A stretch of DNA of 64,000 bases from Schistosoma mansoni. Its lineage: Eukaryota > Platyhelminthes > Trematoda > Strigeidida > Schistosomatidae. Shown one piece after another: positions 15,341 to 26,601 of the stretch. Under the pieces are notes generated by a model. That model worked only from the letters and a program-made list of their open reading frames with translations. It was not told the DNA's origin and searched no databases. Each line of letters opens with the position of its first letter. The first letter of the stretch is position 1. The stretch is taken from positions 53,730,108 to 53,794,107 of the forward strand of contig NC_031495.1 of the NCBI RefSeq assembly GCF_000237925.1, written 5' to 3'. The position numbers were made by a program, and so were the translations under genes.

Positions 15341-15752
15341 TGATGAGGAGCCTTCAGAAGAGGAAAAACTTATTTCATTCTGCAAATCTCGTTGTTTGCG
15401 TTTTTCTAAGATTCATCAAGTTGTACGAAGTAATTTACTAACTGGTCAGTTTCAATAGATGAATTTACCGACCATCAGGACGGAAGATCCACTTGATGCA
15501 TAAAATGGCATAATTCAGATCCAGGTAGGCGGTTTGAAATGAACGAGCCTTATACACAGACGGCTCGGTAGTAAAATGATTACATATAACAGTAAAGTTG
15601 ATTGATTACATTTTTCCACATAGGTCTATGTATATTGACCCGATAAATGATTTATTTTGCATTATTAAGGTTTTTTCGTATACCTAGTTGGTGGACTTCT
15701 AAAAATGACCGTAGAAGCTTATGAAGGAAACTTGCCTGAACGTCAGATATAA
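15341..15752 (+). CDS. Hypothetical small gene, two candidate exons
   Basis: Candidate exon 15341-15445 follows gctggccgcag and ends ACTG before gtcagt. It reads DEEPSEEEKLISFCKSRC and onward. Candidate exon 15690-15752 follows tacctag, joins in a compatible phase and ends VEAYEGNLPERQI-stop. The join gives a plausible acidic start, a C-x3-C pair and a short C-terminus. Upstream, the first frame also reads a hydrophobic stretch (LFRIILLCNFVLAAA) that could be a signal peptide if the exon starts earlier. No family recognised. It lies just downstream of PGRMC on the other strand. Confidence 0.35.
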
Positions 15753-16181
15753 TCATCCTATCAGCTGAGTATTGGCAACATGAATTTGAGCAAGGAAAAA
15801 TGAGGCGCTGGGATGAAAATAAGCTTTTAACATGTATATTTGTGGAAAGTTACAAATATTTACATTATGATTAAGCAGTAGCAACCAGGTCGAACATATA
15901 GTGTATTCAAAATGATTTGTAATTATAAGAACAAAATATGATAAACAAAAATACCCAGAAGTGTAGATTTAATTTTGAATTTTAAAAGAGATCCACTCCA
16001 TCGTGCACAGATTTGCGTGGACGAGTGTTTCATTTAACGATTTTATTATTGCACGAATCGAAAACCAGGTTAAAATTATAACTGGATGTTGAAATGTGAG
16101 CATCACGGATGATCAGTCCAGGCAAGAAAATCATATTCAAAGTTTAGATACATAAGATACTTAGAACAGAAGTAGACACTT

Positions 16182-19100
16182 TCAAGTTACTTTTTTTCTA
16201 AGTGCACTTTGAACATGGTTGGTTCCAACGTCATCTTCTCCATCATTGACTTCATAAACCCTATGAGGCTCTCCTGGCTTCAAAAGTCGTCCAATATGAT
16301 CATAACGCTCTGTAGTACAAGACAAGAGTTGTATTTGCTTTTACTGAAACAAACAGTTTATAAACTATATGGTATACTTACGTTTCAGCACACAGTATAC
16401 ACAAACAAATTTGAGGTATGATTTGTACTTACTTAAAAACTATGTCAGTCCAAATAAGAACTATCGTGGATGTACTATAAAGCTAGGTGGTTTGAGTAAA
16501 CGAACACTAGATCTTATCAACTCAAGTACACTAAGTCAATGTCCTGAATACATTCTCCCTTGTGAAGTTATGGCCGCTAATATGTTTATTATTAATGACA
16601 ATGAAACTTTAAGTCCAAATGATAGTGTATATGATCGATGTGCAGTGATGCTGATTAAAATTTTATCAGCATCAGATGCGTCATGCTGACGAATATTAGC
16701 TATTTCGAGACTTATAATAAAAGTTTCTTATTAGTTTGGTGTAATCACATAATACAGAATCATTATTACATTCACCTATGGAGTGGTTGCTTGTTGCTAA
16801 GATCAGACACTGTTCGGACAATCAGATAGTATTATTGACATTTATACAAAGATGTGTGAGTTATAGACGAGTACTAATTCACATATCCTTTTTACGATTT
16901 TCAACTAGGTTCTGTGAATGACCGATAGGTTATAACAGACCTTTACCAGACAGAATCATAGCGATGATATCTAGTCGATACAAAACCATTGGATATCCCT
17001 ATGGTCAAAAACTTGAGGACAGTATTGTGCCTTAAAGATAACTTTTCTCATTGGAATATGCCACTCTAACTAACTATGTACTTTTTATAACATGTCTTCA
17101 CACCTCATAATATAACATCAGTACCACATTTCTTGCCAACTTACATCACTTGTTGCGTAGGCAAGATGTTTAACTGCCAACCAAAGGACGTGTGCATTGC
17201 GCCTCAGTTCGTTTAATTCTACTTTGTGGGTGTGAGAAGGCCTTTAAAGGCACAGTATATTTGTAGGTTACTGGTATTTGATTGCAGAGGTTTCATACTG
17301 CCTTCCTTCAAGATACAAACTTGACGAATCCAAGATAGCTCTCAGCAATAATTTTCGAGCCTTCGAAGAATTACTCAAAAAATGGGAAACTACTGTGGAA
17401 GACAACAGGAGAGGGATCAAAGAAACACTAACTTCAACGTGTCAGGAGGTTCTGGGCCGCAACAAGCATCATCAAAAGGAATAGATCTCTATCGAAAACC
17501 TGGACAGGACTCAACAAAGGAAGAACAAGAAGACAGCAATCAACAACAATCAGAAAAGAAGAGATAAAGCCAAGACATAGACCAAATACACAGAAGCAAC
17601 CATCAGTGAAGAAGAGTATTAGAGCCAACAAGCAGAAATACGTAGAAGACCTAGCAAGGACAGCGGATAGAGCTGCAAGAGAAGGAAATGTCGGACAACT
17701 ATATGACACAACGAAGAAGCTGGTAGGGAAACATAGCGAACCGGAACGACATGCTAAGAGAAAAGAAGGCAAACCGATCACTGAGATTCAAAGACAGAGG
17801 AACACATGGGTGGAACACTTCGAGGAACTCTTCAATAGACCGGGCACACTGAACCCACCAGACAATGCTGCAGGACACACAGACCATCCTATAGATGTCA
17901 CTCCATCAACGACTGAAGAAATCAGCATGACCACCAGACAGATCAAGGCTGGGAACGCAGTAGGACCTGACTATATACCAGTTGAAGCACTGAAGTCAGA
18001 TATAGAAGTAAATGCAAGGATGCTCCACGTCCTATTCAGGAAGAACAAGTACCGACAGCCTGAAAAGAAGTATACCTCATCAAGATACAAAAGAAAGGAG
18101 AAAGTTTACAACAGAGTGTTGCTGAACCGCGTGAAAGACGCAGTAGACAACCAACTTTAAAATCAACAAGCCGGATTCCGTAAGTATCTGTCGTGCACAG
18201 ACCGAATACGACACTACGGATCATCGTCGAACAATCAATTGAGTGGAACTCGTCACCATACATCAACTTCCTTGATTATGAGAAAGCATTTAACAGTGTG
18301 GATAGGAGAACATTATGGAGGCTTTTTCGACACTATGGAATACCTAAGAAAATCTTCAATATCATATGGAATTCATACTACAGACTATACTGCAGTCGTG
18401 CACGGAGGACAGCTGACAGATGCATTCCAAGTAAAAACCGTTACCAGATAAGGCTGCCTACTCATCCTTTTTCGTTCTTCTGGTGGTCGACTGGATAATG
18501 AAGACCTCCACATCCCAGAAGAAGCACGGAATATAATGGATAGGTTGGGTGCAGCTAGACGATTTGGACTTCGTACATGACATGACCCTCCTATCCCATA
18601 CACATCAACAAATGCAGATGAAGACAATCAGTGTAGCAGAAGCCTCTGCTTCAGTAGGCCTCAACATACACAGGGGAAAAAACAACATCTTCAAATATAA
18701 CACAGTGAACACCAACCCAATCACACTTGATGGAGAAACTCCGGAAGGGGAGGAAACGTTAACATACCTAGACAGCATCATCGATGCACGTGGAGGATCT
18801 GATGCATACGTAAACGCGAAGATTGGTAAGGAAAGAGCAACATTCCCACGGTTGAAGAACATATAGAACTCAAAACAACTGTCAACCTACATCAAAGTCA
18901 GAATATTCAGTACGAACGTCCAAACAGTTCCACTGTATGAAGATGAAACTTCGAGAACTACCACAACCACCATCAAAAAGGCAAAGTATTTATAAACAAT
19001 TGTCTACGTAAGATACTGAATGTCCGTTGTCTGAATAACATCAACAACAGCCTACTATGGGAGAGGACAAATCAGCTTCCAGCTGAAGAAGAAATTAGGA

Positions 19101-20163
19101 AAAGACGTTGGAGTTGGTGAATAGGACACACATTGAAGAAATCATCAAACTGTATCACGAAGCAAACACTAACTTGGAATCCTGAAGGTAAACGGAAAAG
19201 AGGAAGGTCAAAGAACACATTACGTTGGGGATTGGAAGCAGACATGAAAATGATGAATAGCAACTGGAAATGATTTTTCAGGACGGAGTTCGATGGAGAA
19301 TCATGGTGGTCTGCCCAAATCCTACCACCAGGGGTAACAGGCGATGGACTAGATTGGACTGATGGTTTGTATAACGTAATTTCTGAGACACCTGTGCTGT
19401 ATATTTGAAAACTTTGACTGAAGGAAAGTGATGTTATGTCGCGATTTGACTAGAAATTCAGCCAATAATCGACACACCTTGGTAATATATTTTTGTGGAA
19501 CTGGAAGCGAAATACACGTAAGATCTAACAGTCTGTTTGTTATACGGTGACATAACTAACAACTGACCGAGCCTTGGTTAATAAACACAGTCGGATATGC
19601 AAAGAAATTAAGTGGATAATTAGACGGTAAAAAGAATTGATGCATGAAGATATTGACAATGTGGTTTTCAAAAATTACAATCTTACCGGAAAATTGTAGT
19701 TCCCATTCCCTTAGGGTTTGCATTTGATCAGCAGTTAGATCAGTAAGATCGTCATAGTCATCTTTTGTTTCGAGGTTGAAGCACGCAAGTGCTCTTGATG
19801 CATCTCTACCGGCAAAAGCAGCGTACGGTGCACCTGAAGCAATGTAATGTTGATTGCCAGCTTACCCTTGCCATAAAATCCCTGTCCTTTATTTGTGACA
19901 TCGAATATCTTACCATTAACTGCTATTAATATTCTCTTATGTTCGCCACTGCCATCGAAACTCTGGAGTTCTTCTAGTGTAAAATCACGTCTCCCCATCT
20001 TCGGGACTTCACATTTCTGAGACTTCTTTTTTCTTAACAGTGGCCTTAGACTTAAATAAACAAGTAAAACGCATATTAGGAACAATGTTATGTTAATAGG
20101 ACACTTGACTGCATCCATCACAGCCACAACGTAATTCCCCTGTTTTGGGCCATCCTTTCCCAT
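16182..20163 (-). CDS. PGRMC: PGRMC-type membrane-associated progesterone receptor component
   Basis: Small single-pass membrane haem protein of the MAPR/cytochrome-b5-like family; relatives bind haem and support cytochrome P450 and sterol metabolism at the ER. Exons 20163-19866, 19833-19687 and 16309-16182 join in phase to give 190 residues (human PGRMC1 has 195). There is a membrane span at about 22-43, then basic residues and the domain: [48 protein letters not shown], a D/E-rich helix and [19 protein letters not shown]. Tyr97, Tyr103 and Tyr151 align with human Tyr107, Tyr113 and Tyr164; human Lys163 is replaced by Arg150. The C-terminus is divergent. Intron 1 is 32 nt. Intron 2 is 3377 nt and contains a sense-opposed RTE LINE and an orphan antisense ORF. 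Confidence 0.93.
16388..16689 (+). CDS. Orphan exon-like ORF, function unknown
   Basis: An open frame after the acceptor-like tacgtttcag, ending at TGA 16687-16689, with an AATAAA-like signal at about 16715. It reads [17 protein letters not shown], then [18 protein letters not shown] and [13 protein letters not shown], with protein-like composition. It lies inside PGRMC intron 2 on the opposite strand. It could be the last exon of an overlapping gene, possibly linked to 15341-15752, though the phases do not join directly, or a TE remnant. No family recognised. Confidence 0.3.
17278..19345 (+). mobile_element. RTE (SR2-like) LINE, 5'-truncated, in PGRMC intron 2
   Basis: It begins in the linker after the endonuclease ([16 protein letters not shown], also seen in the 55976-59178 element) and runs through the RT to the 3' end. 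Recognisable are [30 protein letters not shown], motif [15 protein letters not shown] (about 18265-18310), [17 protein letters not shown] at the motif C site (the catalytic FADD is lost) and VGLNIHRGK. Frames change many times. The 502 bp tract 18773-19274 is identical to the 10.5-11.0 kb copy. Transcribed antisense to PGRMC and presumably removed with the intron. Confidence 0.9.
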
Positions 20164-20479
20164 TGTAGGGATAACTTTTGAAATGTGTTCGTCGCTTCAA
20201 ACAACAAACTTTGTTTACTGCAACAGTGCAGTTATAAAAAGATGTGATTGTCGTTCTGATATTCCAGAATCTAGAAAGAGTTCCAGTAAGTGGATTTTGA
20301 TATTAAGACTGCTGAAGTAATTTGATAGAATCAAACGATTTGATCTAAATATTAGACACGAACATAATTTGGAAAAGGTCTTCAGTAATAAGGATAGTAG
20401 GTTGATGAACCCGTGTTAATCCCGACAGATTGCCTTCTAGTAAATGTTCAGCTTCTCCGTGAAAATTTTCGCTGATAGG

Positions 20480-21355
20480 GCTGATACAACTTGTTCGGGT
20501 AAGGCGTTCAAGTCATTGACCACTCGGTGAGGAAAACGGCCCCCCCCTTGCGTTTATTAGATCGCGGTTTATGAACCTTCTTGTTATGACCTCGGAGATC
20601 ATCAGTGCCGAAAGGAGCAAAAAGATAAGACATATAACACCCAAAACACAATTAAAGTTAAGAAATGCCAATATAAGGCCACATCGTGTCCTACGATAAG
20701 AACAGGGGAAAAGGTTAATGAGTTGTAAACTCTCATCGTGAGAGAGTTTAGAAGGACATTTCACTAATTTCGTCCATATACGCTGAACACGTTCAAGTGA
20801 GCTAATATTCTTTAACAGACATGGACTAGCTGCTGGAACACAGTACACTACGTGTGGTCTTTCGTAGATGGGATGTAAAATTGGAAACATTTCCTCGTCA
20901 AAGTATTTGAATGCTCGGCGAAGTGACCATTACGCACAACAACCTTTGGAAGCATCTGAGTTTCAGTGTATAGTCGTTTTCAAGTCGTGACTTATTATTA
21001 CTCCTAAGTCTTTATGTTCTTGAGCGTGCGGAGCATTTATTCACAACATCCCACCAGATAAATATACAAGAATTCAGGCGATAAAATTGACAAAAATGTT
21101 GAACGTTTACCATGTATACTCCTTAAGGCGATCCCAGGGTCGGAGAAATAGCGAAATATTTTATTCGATAGAGCTCGAAGTCACGATAATACCAACATTC
21201 GAGTAGGATCTGATTTGCCACTAGCATTTCGAAAGAGAGAGAGAGACTTGACTCTCACCACTCTCGTCCGGATCAGGGATTTGTGTGCAGATTGAGCTAC
21301 GATAGATGACACCCAGTATAGATGCACAAATAAGGAAGGTAGAAACGGCTGAACT
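20480..21355 (-). mobile_element. LINE remnant (CR1/jockey-like), minus-strand arm
   Basis: The frame at 20890-20513 reads FPILHPIYERPHVVYC, LERVQRIWTKLVKCPSKL and YRRTRCGLILAFL, the typical C-terminus of a CR1-like reverse transcriptase. Further toward 21355 the same strand carries endonuclease-like sequence (IYTGCHLS), so the middle of the element is missing. Most of this piece (20843-21340) is the reverse complement of 21738-22242. Confidence 0.75.
20843..21340. repeat. Long inverted repeat, left arm
   Basis: Reverse complement of 21738-22242. Between about 20850 and 21315 only a few single-base differences are visible. Similarity falls off toward 21355/21725. Both arms carry the same LINE endonuclease-to-RT deletion junction. 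Confidence 0.9.
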
Positions 21356-21369
21356 AGGGATTTGTCGCA

Positions 21370-22245
21370 AAATTGTTGAGAAAATCTCCGTTTAAAGGAT
21401 TTTCGAGTATTCGGGTCTTGGAAACGAACACCACCAAGATTTACATGGATAGATCGTTCTCCTTGGACGATTTATATGGAAATGCTTGTAGTCCAGGAAA
21501 CAAATTCCAAGGGGCATTAGTGGATGAATTGAAGCCCCTCATCGTAGCTGTGACTGAAACTTGGTTAGCCCATGATTTTGACGTCACCCCAGAATTACTC
21601 GGGTACAACTAGCTAAGAAAAGATAGGAATAGATGCAGGAAAGGGAGTACGGTCGTAATATACATAGCTAGTAATACGATTATCTGTTCCTTCGTTTGTG
21701 AATTCCACGATAGTGTAACTTGCGAAATAATTAGCTGTAAACTCACTTCCGTATTTTGTGCATTTATACTGGGTGTCATCTATCGTAGCTCAATCTGCAC
21801 ACAAATCCCTGATCCGGACGAGAGTGGTGAGAGTCAAGTCTCTCTCTCTCTTTCGAAATGCTAGTGGCAAATCAGATCCTACTCGAATGTTGGTATTATC
21901 GTGACTTCGAGCTCTATCGAATAAAATATTTCGCTATTTCTCCGACCCTGGGATCGCCTTAAGGAGTATACATGGTAAACGTTCAACATTTTTGTCAATT
22001 TTATCGCCTGAATTCTTGTATATTTATCTGGTGGGATGTTGTGAATAAATGCTCCGCACGCTCAAGAACATAAAGACTTAGGAGTAATAATAAGTCACGA
22101 CTTGAAAACGACTATACACTGAAACTCAGATGCTTCCAAAGGTTGTTGTGCGTAATGGTCACTTCGCCGAGCATCCAAATACTTTGACGAGGAAATGTTT
22201 CCAATTTTACATCCCACCTACGTAAGACCACACGTAGTGTACATA
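21370..22245 (+). mobile_element. LINE remnant (CR1/jockey-like), plus-strand arm with endonuclease
   Basis: The frame at 21500-21610 reads GALVDELKPLIVAVTETWLA and the following residues, an apurinic-endonuclease-like N-terminus of a LINE ORF2. It continues with CEIISCKLTSVFCAFILGVIY to about 21785, then enters the right arm of the inverted repeat and jumps to RT C-terminal sequence (LGVIISHDLKTT, EMFPILHP) before stopping at 22242. Heavily deleted. Confidence 0.75.
21738..22242. repeat. Long inverted repeat, right arm
   Basis: Partner of 20843-21340, separated by a spacer of roughly 400-460 bp that holds the LINE endonuclease start. The two arms could form a hairpin of about 470 bp or more in single-stranded DNA or RNA. 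Confidence 0.9.
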
Positions 22246-22495
22246 ATACAAGCATTGACAAATCTATACAGTGAAGTTTCGGCTAATAACAGAGATGGCA
22301 CATACAAAATGATAATAAAAAAATGTGAATTGTGACACTATTTATAGATTAATTATATCCTGTCTATTTCAACGAAACAAATCAATTGACATTCACAATG
22401 GTAATGAACTTTTGCATAGGAAGTGAGTTCTAGTATCTGTCAAAAAATGTATAGTGAGGTATGATAATCAGAAGTATTTGAATCGTAGTATAAAC

Positions 22496-23110
22496 ATAAT
22501 CTTCAACAGTTTTATTCGTTCCCATTTAGAGCACGGAAACATAGTATTTCCTCCCTCCCTCCAAAAGGATAAGGACACTCTGGAACGTATACAACGTCGA
22601 GCCACGAAATCAGTTCGGGGACTCAAATTCAACCCTTATGAAGAGTGCCTTCAATCACTTAACCTTTACCCGTTAGAGTACAGGCGTCTTAGAGGTGACC
22701 TTCTTATGACTTACAGTATCCTTAATACTTCTGGCCATCCCCTTAAACATCTTCTTAAGCTTAGTCATAACACTAACCTGAGAGGTAACACCCAGAAATT
22801 GGAGACCCTACATAGCAGAACAGACTGCAGACACAACTTCTACTCCGTTAGAGTTGTCAAGTGCTGGAATTCGCTGCCGACTGAGCTAGTCCAAGCGACC
22901 TCCCAGGGGTCCTTTAAGAGGAAACTTGACTTATTCTTAAGTACTAAGGATAACATATTATTATGATTTACCAAATTCTTTTTTGTCCTCTATTATCGTT
23001 CATGTACCCAGGTTTTAGCCTGGAGGTATTGGTGATCCACTGCTACTAGACACGGAAGCCCGTTAAGCGAAAGCTTCTTCTATTCCGTCCTCAACCATTT
23101 GAACCATTTC
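22496..23110 (+). mobile_element. CR1-like LINE 3' fragment inserted in the left LTR
   Basis: The ORF from 22500 to 22966 reads IIFNSFIRSHLEHGNIVFPP through KCWNSLPTELVQ and is nearly identical to the C-terminus of the CR1 copy at 50483-50956. Its 3' end (ggtattggtgatccactgct, then gaaccatttgaaccattt) is shared too. AAAC flanks it (22492-22495 and 23111-23114), a likely short target-site duplication. Severely 5'-truncated. It inserted after the LTR element. Confidence 0.92.
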
Positions 23111-23336
23111 AAACTAATAATCCCAGGAATAACGCAATTTAATCAAGAAGTACTAGATGAGCACAAACGAATGTATTGTATTTGGAATTCAGAATCACAA
23201 CAGTCATCAATACGAAGAAGTCATTGATTTATTTAAACATCACATCCTACACAGCTCAAATCGGAGTGTAAGTGTCTGTAATCGATTGTTCATCTTACAT
23301 CTGTCCGATGGTGCATTGGATATATATTCTGTATTT

Positions 23337-24989
23337 CTAGAATGCACTCGTGAGTATTAGAATTAACAACCGAAATTGGAACAGACTCACCTGGTTCCTG
23401 AAACTGTATACAATCATCATGTCGGTTGTATAGTGAAACCGCCGATATTTAGAATTTGCATTATAGACTTTCCAACACTGTCCTCCCTCACGAAATAATG
23501 TTGGGTCCTTACGTCGCAATGTTATAACCAATATGACGTTTCCAATTTGTATTATCTTCTCAAATCTCACGCTTCGATCACTGTGTGTGGCTATTTGGGG
23601 ATAAACACTGATATATAATTTGAGGTATTCCATCATGTGACTTTGACTTGAATAAAAATTATGGTACATATTCTTTTTGCTATTCATATTAGAATACACA
23701 GATGGATATGCATTGATATATGTAATTAACGCATGTGATTCATCTAGACTTGATTTACCTGTGAAACAATCGAATGGAAAACATTCATCTGCGTCATACT
23801 CATTAGGATAATCTTGGACTTGATTTGGATTCTCTGTCTGTGTAAACTTCACTTCTGGGCAAACTGGCTGCCTGATTGTTCGGGGAAATTTTGCTATGCC
23901 CTCTGATTCATTATACCACTGACTAGGGATTCTACTTAACAAACATTGTTCACGAGAATATGCAATATCTGATACAATAACATCAGAAATGTGATTGGAA
24001 TTCGACTCATTAGGAACATACTTGTCACATTCATCAGGAATATCACTGGAGATAAATTCATTGTGAGGGTAAATGACATTTAATATGATACCAGAATTTG
24101 ATTTTTCTGAAATATTTCCCTCGAATCCATTGAGAGTTTCATTAGAGAATAATGGGTAATTAGGAAAATCAGCATCCACCAAAACTGAATCTGGTTTTTG
24201 ATCATGATTCGACTCATTTAACATTTTATTCTCAGAGTTGTAAGAAATTTCATCAGAAGTATATGAATCATTATGACAAACCATATCTGGTACAATAGCA
24301 TGAGAAATCCTATAGGAAGTTCGTTGATTTAAATTTTTTGTCTCACAATGATTTTGGGTTTCATTCAACTCTGAACTGTTATGTGACGTTATACCACTTC
24401 TAGATAAAGATAACTGATCATTAGAAGCATCCATCTTGGCATTACTTTCAGCGAAATGAACCATGGTATTACAAACTGACTGAATGTGTCCAGTTTCACC
24501 ACATTTAAAGCATTTAGAATTACGAAATACACATGAATTACATGGGTGAAACTTGCCGCAGAACAAGCATTTACTAAACTCGCGCTCATCTTCGTGGACT
24601 GTTTCGCAGCTCAATGAAGTATTACCTGAATAACTTTGATTACACATCGAACTGCGACGACTTAGTAAAGTAGTGGAATTCCTGGTGTTCTGGTGAGTCA
24701 TTTTGTCGGATTTTTCTCTCTTACCGCATTCGGAATTTGTATACTTTACATGATCCAACAGTAGTTGCTTGAGAGTTGCATAGGGGAGTGAAATCGGTTT
24801 GTCTGGAAGTGCCAAAGTCTTTATAAGGCTGTATGCTTCTTTTCCGATGAATGTAAGGAAATGGGCCACAATATTAAAATCTTCATCATCTTCCTTGGTC
24901 ATAGCCCAGATTTCAAACCTCTCCATGTACTCCTCAAAAGCATTAAAATCTGAATTTGTATCCAACCGTTCCATCACAGGCTCAATCAC
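23337..24989 (-). CDS. Gag-like protein with zinc knuckles (LTR-element fossil)
   Basis: A 550-residue frame. The N-terminal part (FEEYMERFEIWAMTKEDDED, KPISLPYATLKQLLLDHV) looks like a Gypsy-type gag core. Cys-rich motifs follow at about 140-170, including a classical CX2CX4HX4C knuckle (CFKCGETGHIQSVC). The C-terminal half is Asn/Ser/Glu-rich and repetitive with no recognised domain. It would bind element RNA and form particles in an intact element. It ends before the left LTR with no pol behind it. Confidence 0.8.
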   Translation of the reverse strand: MIEPVMERLDTNSDFNAFEEYMERFEIWAMTKEDDEDFNIVAHFLTFIGKEAYSLIKTLALPDKPISLPYATLKQLLLDHVKYTNSECGKREKSDKMTHQNTRNSTTLLSRRSSMCNQSYSGNTSLSCETVHEDEREFSKCLFCGKFHPCNSCVFRNSKCFKCGETGHIQSVCNTMVHFAESNAKMDASNDQLSLSRSGITSHNSSELNETQNHCETKNLNQRTSYRISHAIVPDMVCHNDSYTSDEISYNSENKMLNESNHDQKPDSVLVDADFPNYPLFSNETLNGFEGNISEKSNSGIILNVIYPHNEFISSDIPDECDKYVPNESNSNHISDVIVSDIAYSREQCLLSRIPSQWYNESEGIAKFPRTIRQPVCPEVKFTQTENPNQVQDYPNEYDADECFPFDCFTGKSSLDESHALITYINAYPSVYSNMNSKKNMYHNFYSSQSHMMEYLKLYISVYPQIATHSDRSVRFEKIIQIGNVILVITLRRKDPTLFREGGQCWKVYNANSKYRRFHYTTDMMIVYSFRNQVSLFQFRLLILILTSAF

Positions 24990-25924
24990 GACGCCAATGT
25001 GATAATCAGAAGTATTTGAATTGTAGTATAAACTAATAATGCCAGGAATAACGCAATTTAATCAAGAAGTACTAGATGAGCACAAACGAATGTATTGTAT
25101 TTGGAATTCAGAATCACAACAGTCATCAATACGAAGAAGTCATTGATTTATTTAAACATCACATTAGGGTGTAGCAATGATATTTGCTTGTGAAATCGAG
25201 ATTTAACTAACCAGGAAGAGAAGATAAGCAAACATCTAGCCTTTCTATAACCATGAGTATGAAAATCAGAATTATTCAAACCGATTTTTGAACCGAGAAT
25301 TTCATGCAACAGTTCAATTTAGGGCAGGTAAGACGAGATGAGTACAACTGGACTTATTATATTTGAACTTCGTAATAAGCGATCCATCAAGTGAAAATGA
25401 GTCAAATGTCAAAATGATACAATGTTTGTATTGTGAATTCCTACCTACCACCTGCTTTTACTCTGCGTTACACTGTATGTTAACTAAATGTATTTACGTG
25501 AATAGGACTACTGTCTGGCTTAGAATCTCATTCTCAATCACTGTTCTTGAATTGTGTATCCATAAATAACTTGGTTTAGTAAATTCGTACCCAGTTCGTA
25601 GACCAAGTATTCAATCTGGTAGTGTAAAAAGTCTAATTTATCGTATGTCGCATGAAGGACAATTCAATTCTTATACTCTAGTTATAATAACGATTTGATA
25701 TAACGCATACGATTAGAACACCACGGATTTTTTATCGTTTTAAATTATGGAAACTTAATCGTTTATCGCAAGAGGGCTTACTGACCATTCCATATCAACA
25801 CTATCTGAAGCATACATCTTAAAATTCTTAAATAAACACTGTTGTTTGCAGCGAGTGCAAACAAAAAGCCTTTTAGCGGGCCTATATCTGACTCCAGTAA
25901 TATACATATGGCTAATCGTCGTAT

Positions 25925-26345
25925 AAAACTATCCACTTAACTAGCGTTAGTGAATGACGGGATTAAATAAGTCACATACGAGAATAGATTACCAATACAT
26001 ATATGTCATACAGTCTTTGATACAGACAAAGGATCAAAGATACGAAGCGGAGAAAGCGAAGAGAAGAGAGTGAAGCGAAATGACACGCGGTGGAGAAAGC
26101 GTGTGAGCCAACTGGGTTTTACCAAGCGTGGCTCAATATTTATTATCAGAAAAAATAAGTTCCAGACATGTGATGATTAAGATAGGAAATGCACACACAA
26201 ACGCCTACATAAAAACGATCAAGGTTGACAAGCGAATAATTAGCAAGGTCAAAATGTAACATAAGCGAAAGGGATAAGTTGGTTTGTCTAGAAGCTAGAA
26301 TATGCTATGCGGGCTCGACATAAGACCAGCCACTACAGCCTCTAA
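25925..26345 (+). repeat. Dispersed repeat family R2, copy 2 (possible solo LTR)
   Basis: Close match to 37265-37665, including cgttagtgaatgacgggat, a gaagtgaagcgaaatgacac region and gtgagccaact, ending near cactacag. No coding content. Probable solo LTR; termini not proven. Confidence 0.6.
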
Positions 26346-26601
26346 AAATATTTTAGTATTCTTCTTATATTCAAATTTTTGTCATTTGAAGTATGAGTAA
26401 CTTGTGGTAGTGAAACATAGGTTGGACGGCTGACGTTAATAACTGTGTTACACGTAATGTTCAACTCTTTCCTGAAATCTCATTGACGTTCAAATAGACA
26501 CTATAATTTTATTTACACAACCCTTAGTCTACTCTTATATTTTCAAACACCAAAACTAATCTACTTTAAAATTCAGTACTATTCATTTTTTTCAGCTTAT
26601 T

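Larger units (their letters stand above)
22460..25163 (-). mobile_element. Short LTR retroelement (Gypsy-type), gag only; fossil
   Basis: Direct repeats of about 166 bp bound it: right copy 24998-25163, left copy 22460-22495 plus 23111-23244. The repeat starts TGTGAT and ends ATCACA, as LTRs do. The coding strand is minus, so the right copy is the 5' LTR. Directly inside it is a tRNA-primer-like TTGGCGTCG tract, then a long gag frame with zinc knuckles. No protease, RT or integrase is visible, so the element is incomplete and would depend on others. A CR1 LINE piece interrupts the left LTR. The LTRs are very similar, suggesting a fairly young insertion. Confidence 0.8.

Noticed and set aside
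15338-15352. CTGATGAG hammerhead core word
   Set aside because: No stem II closing strand or GAAA follows; it fits an exon start better.
20513-20890. 125-residue ORF resembling a membrane protein
   Set aside because: The N-terminal half is a CR1-like RT C-terminus; the hydrophobic end is a frame-shifted continuation.
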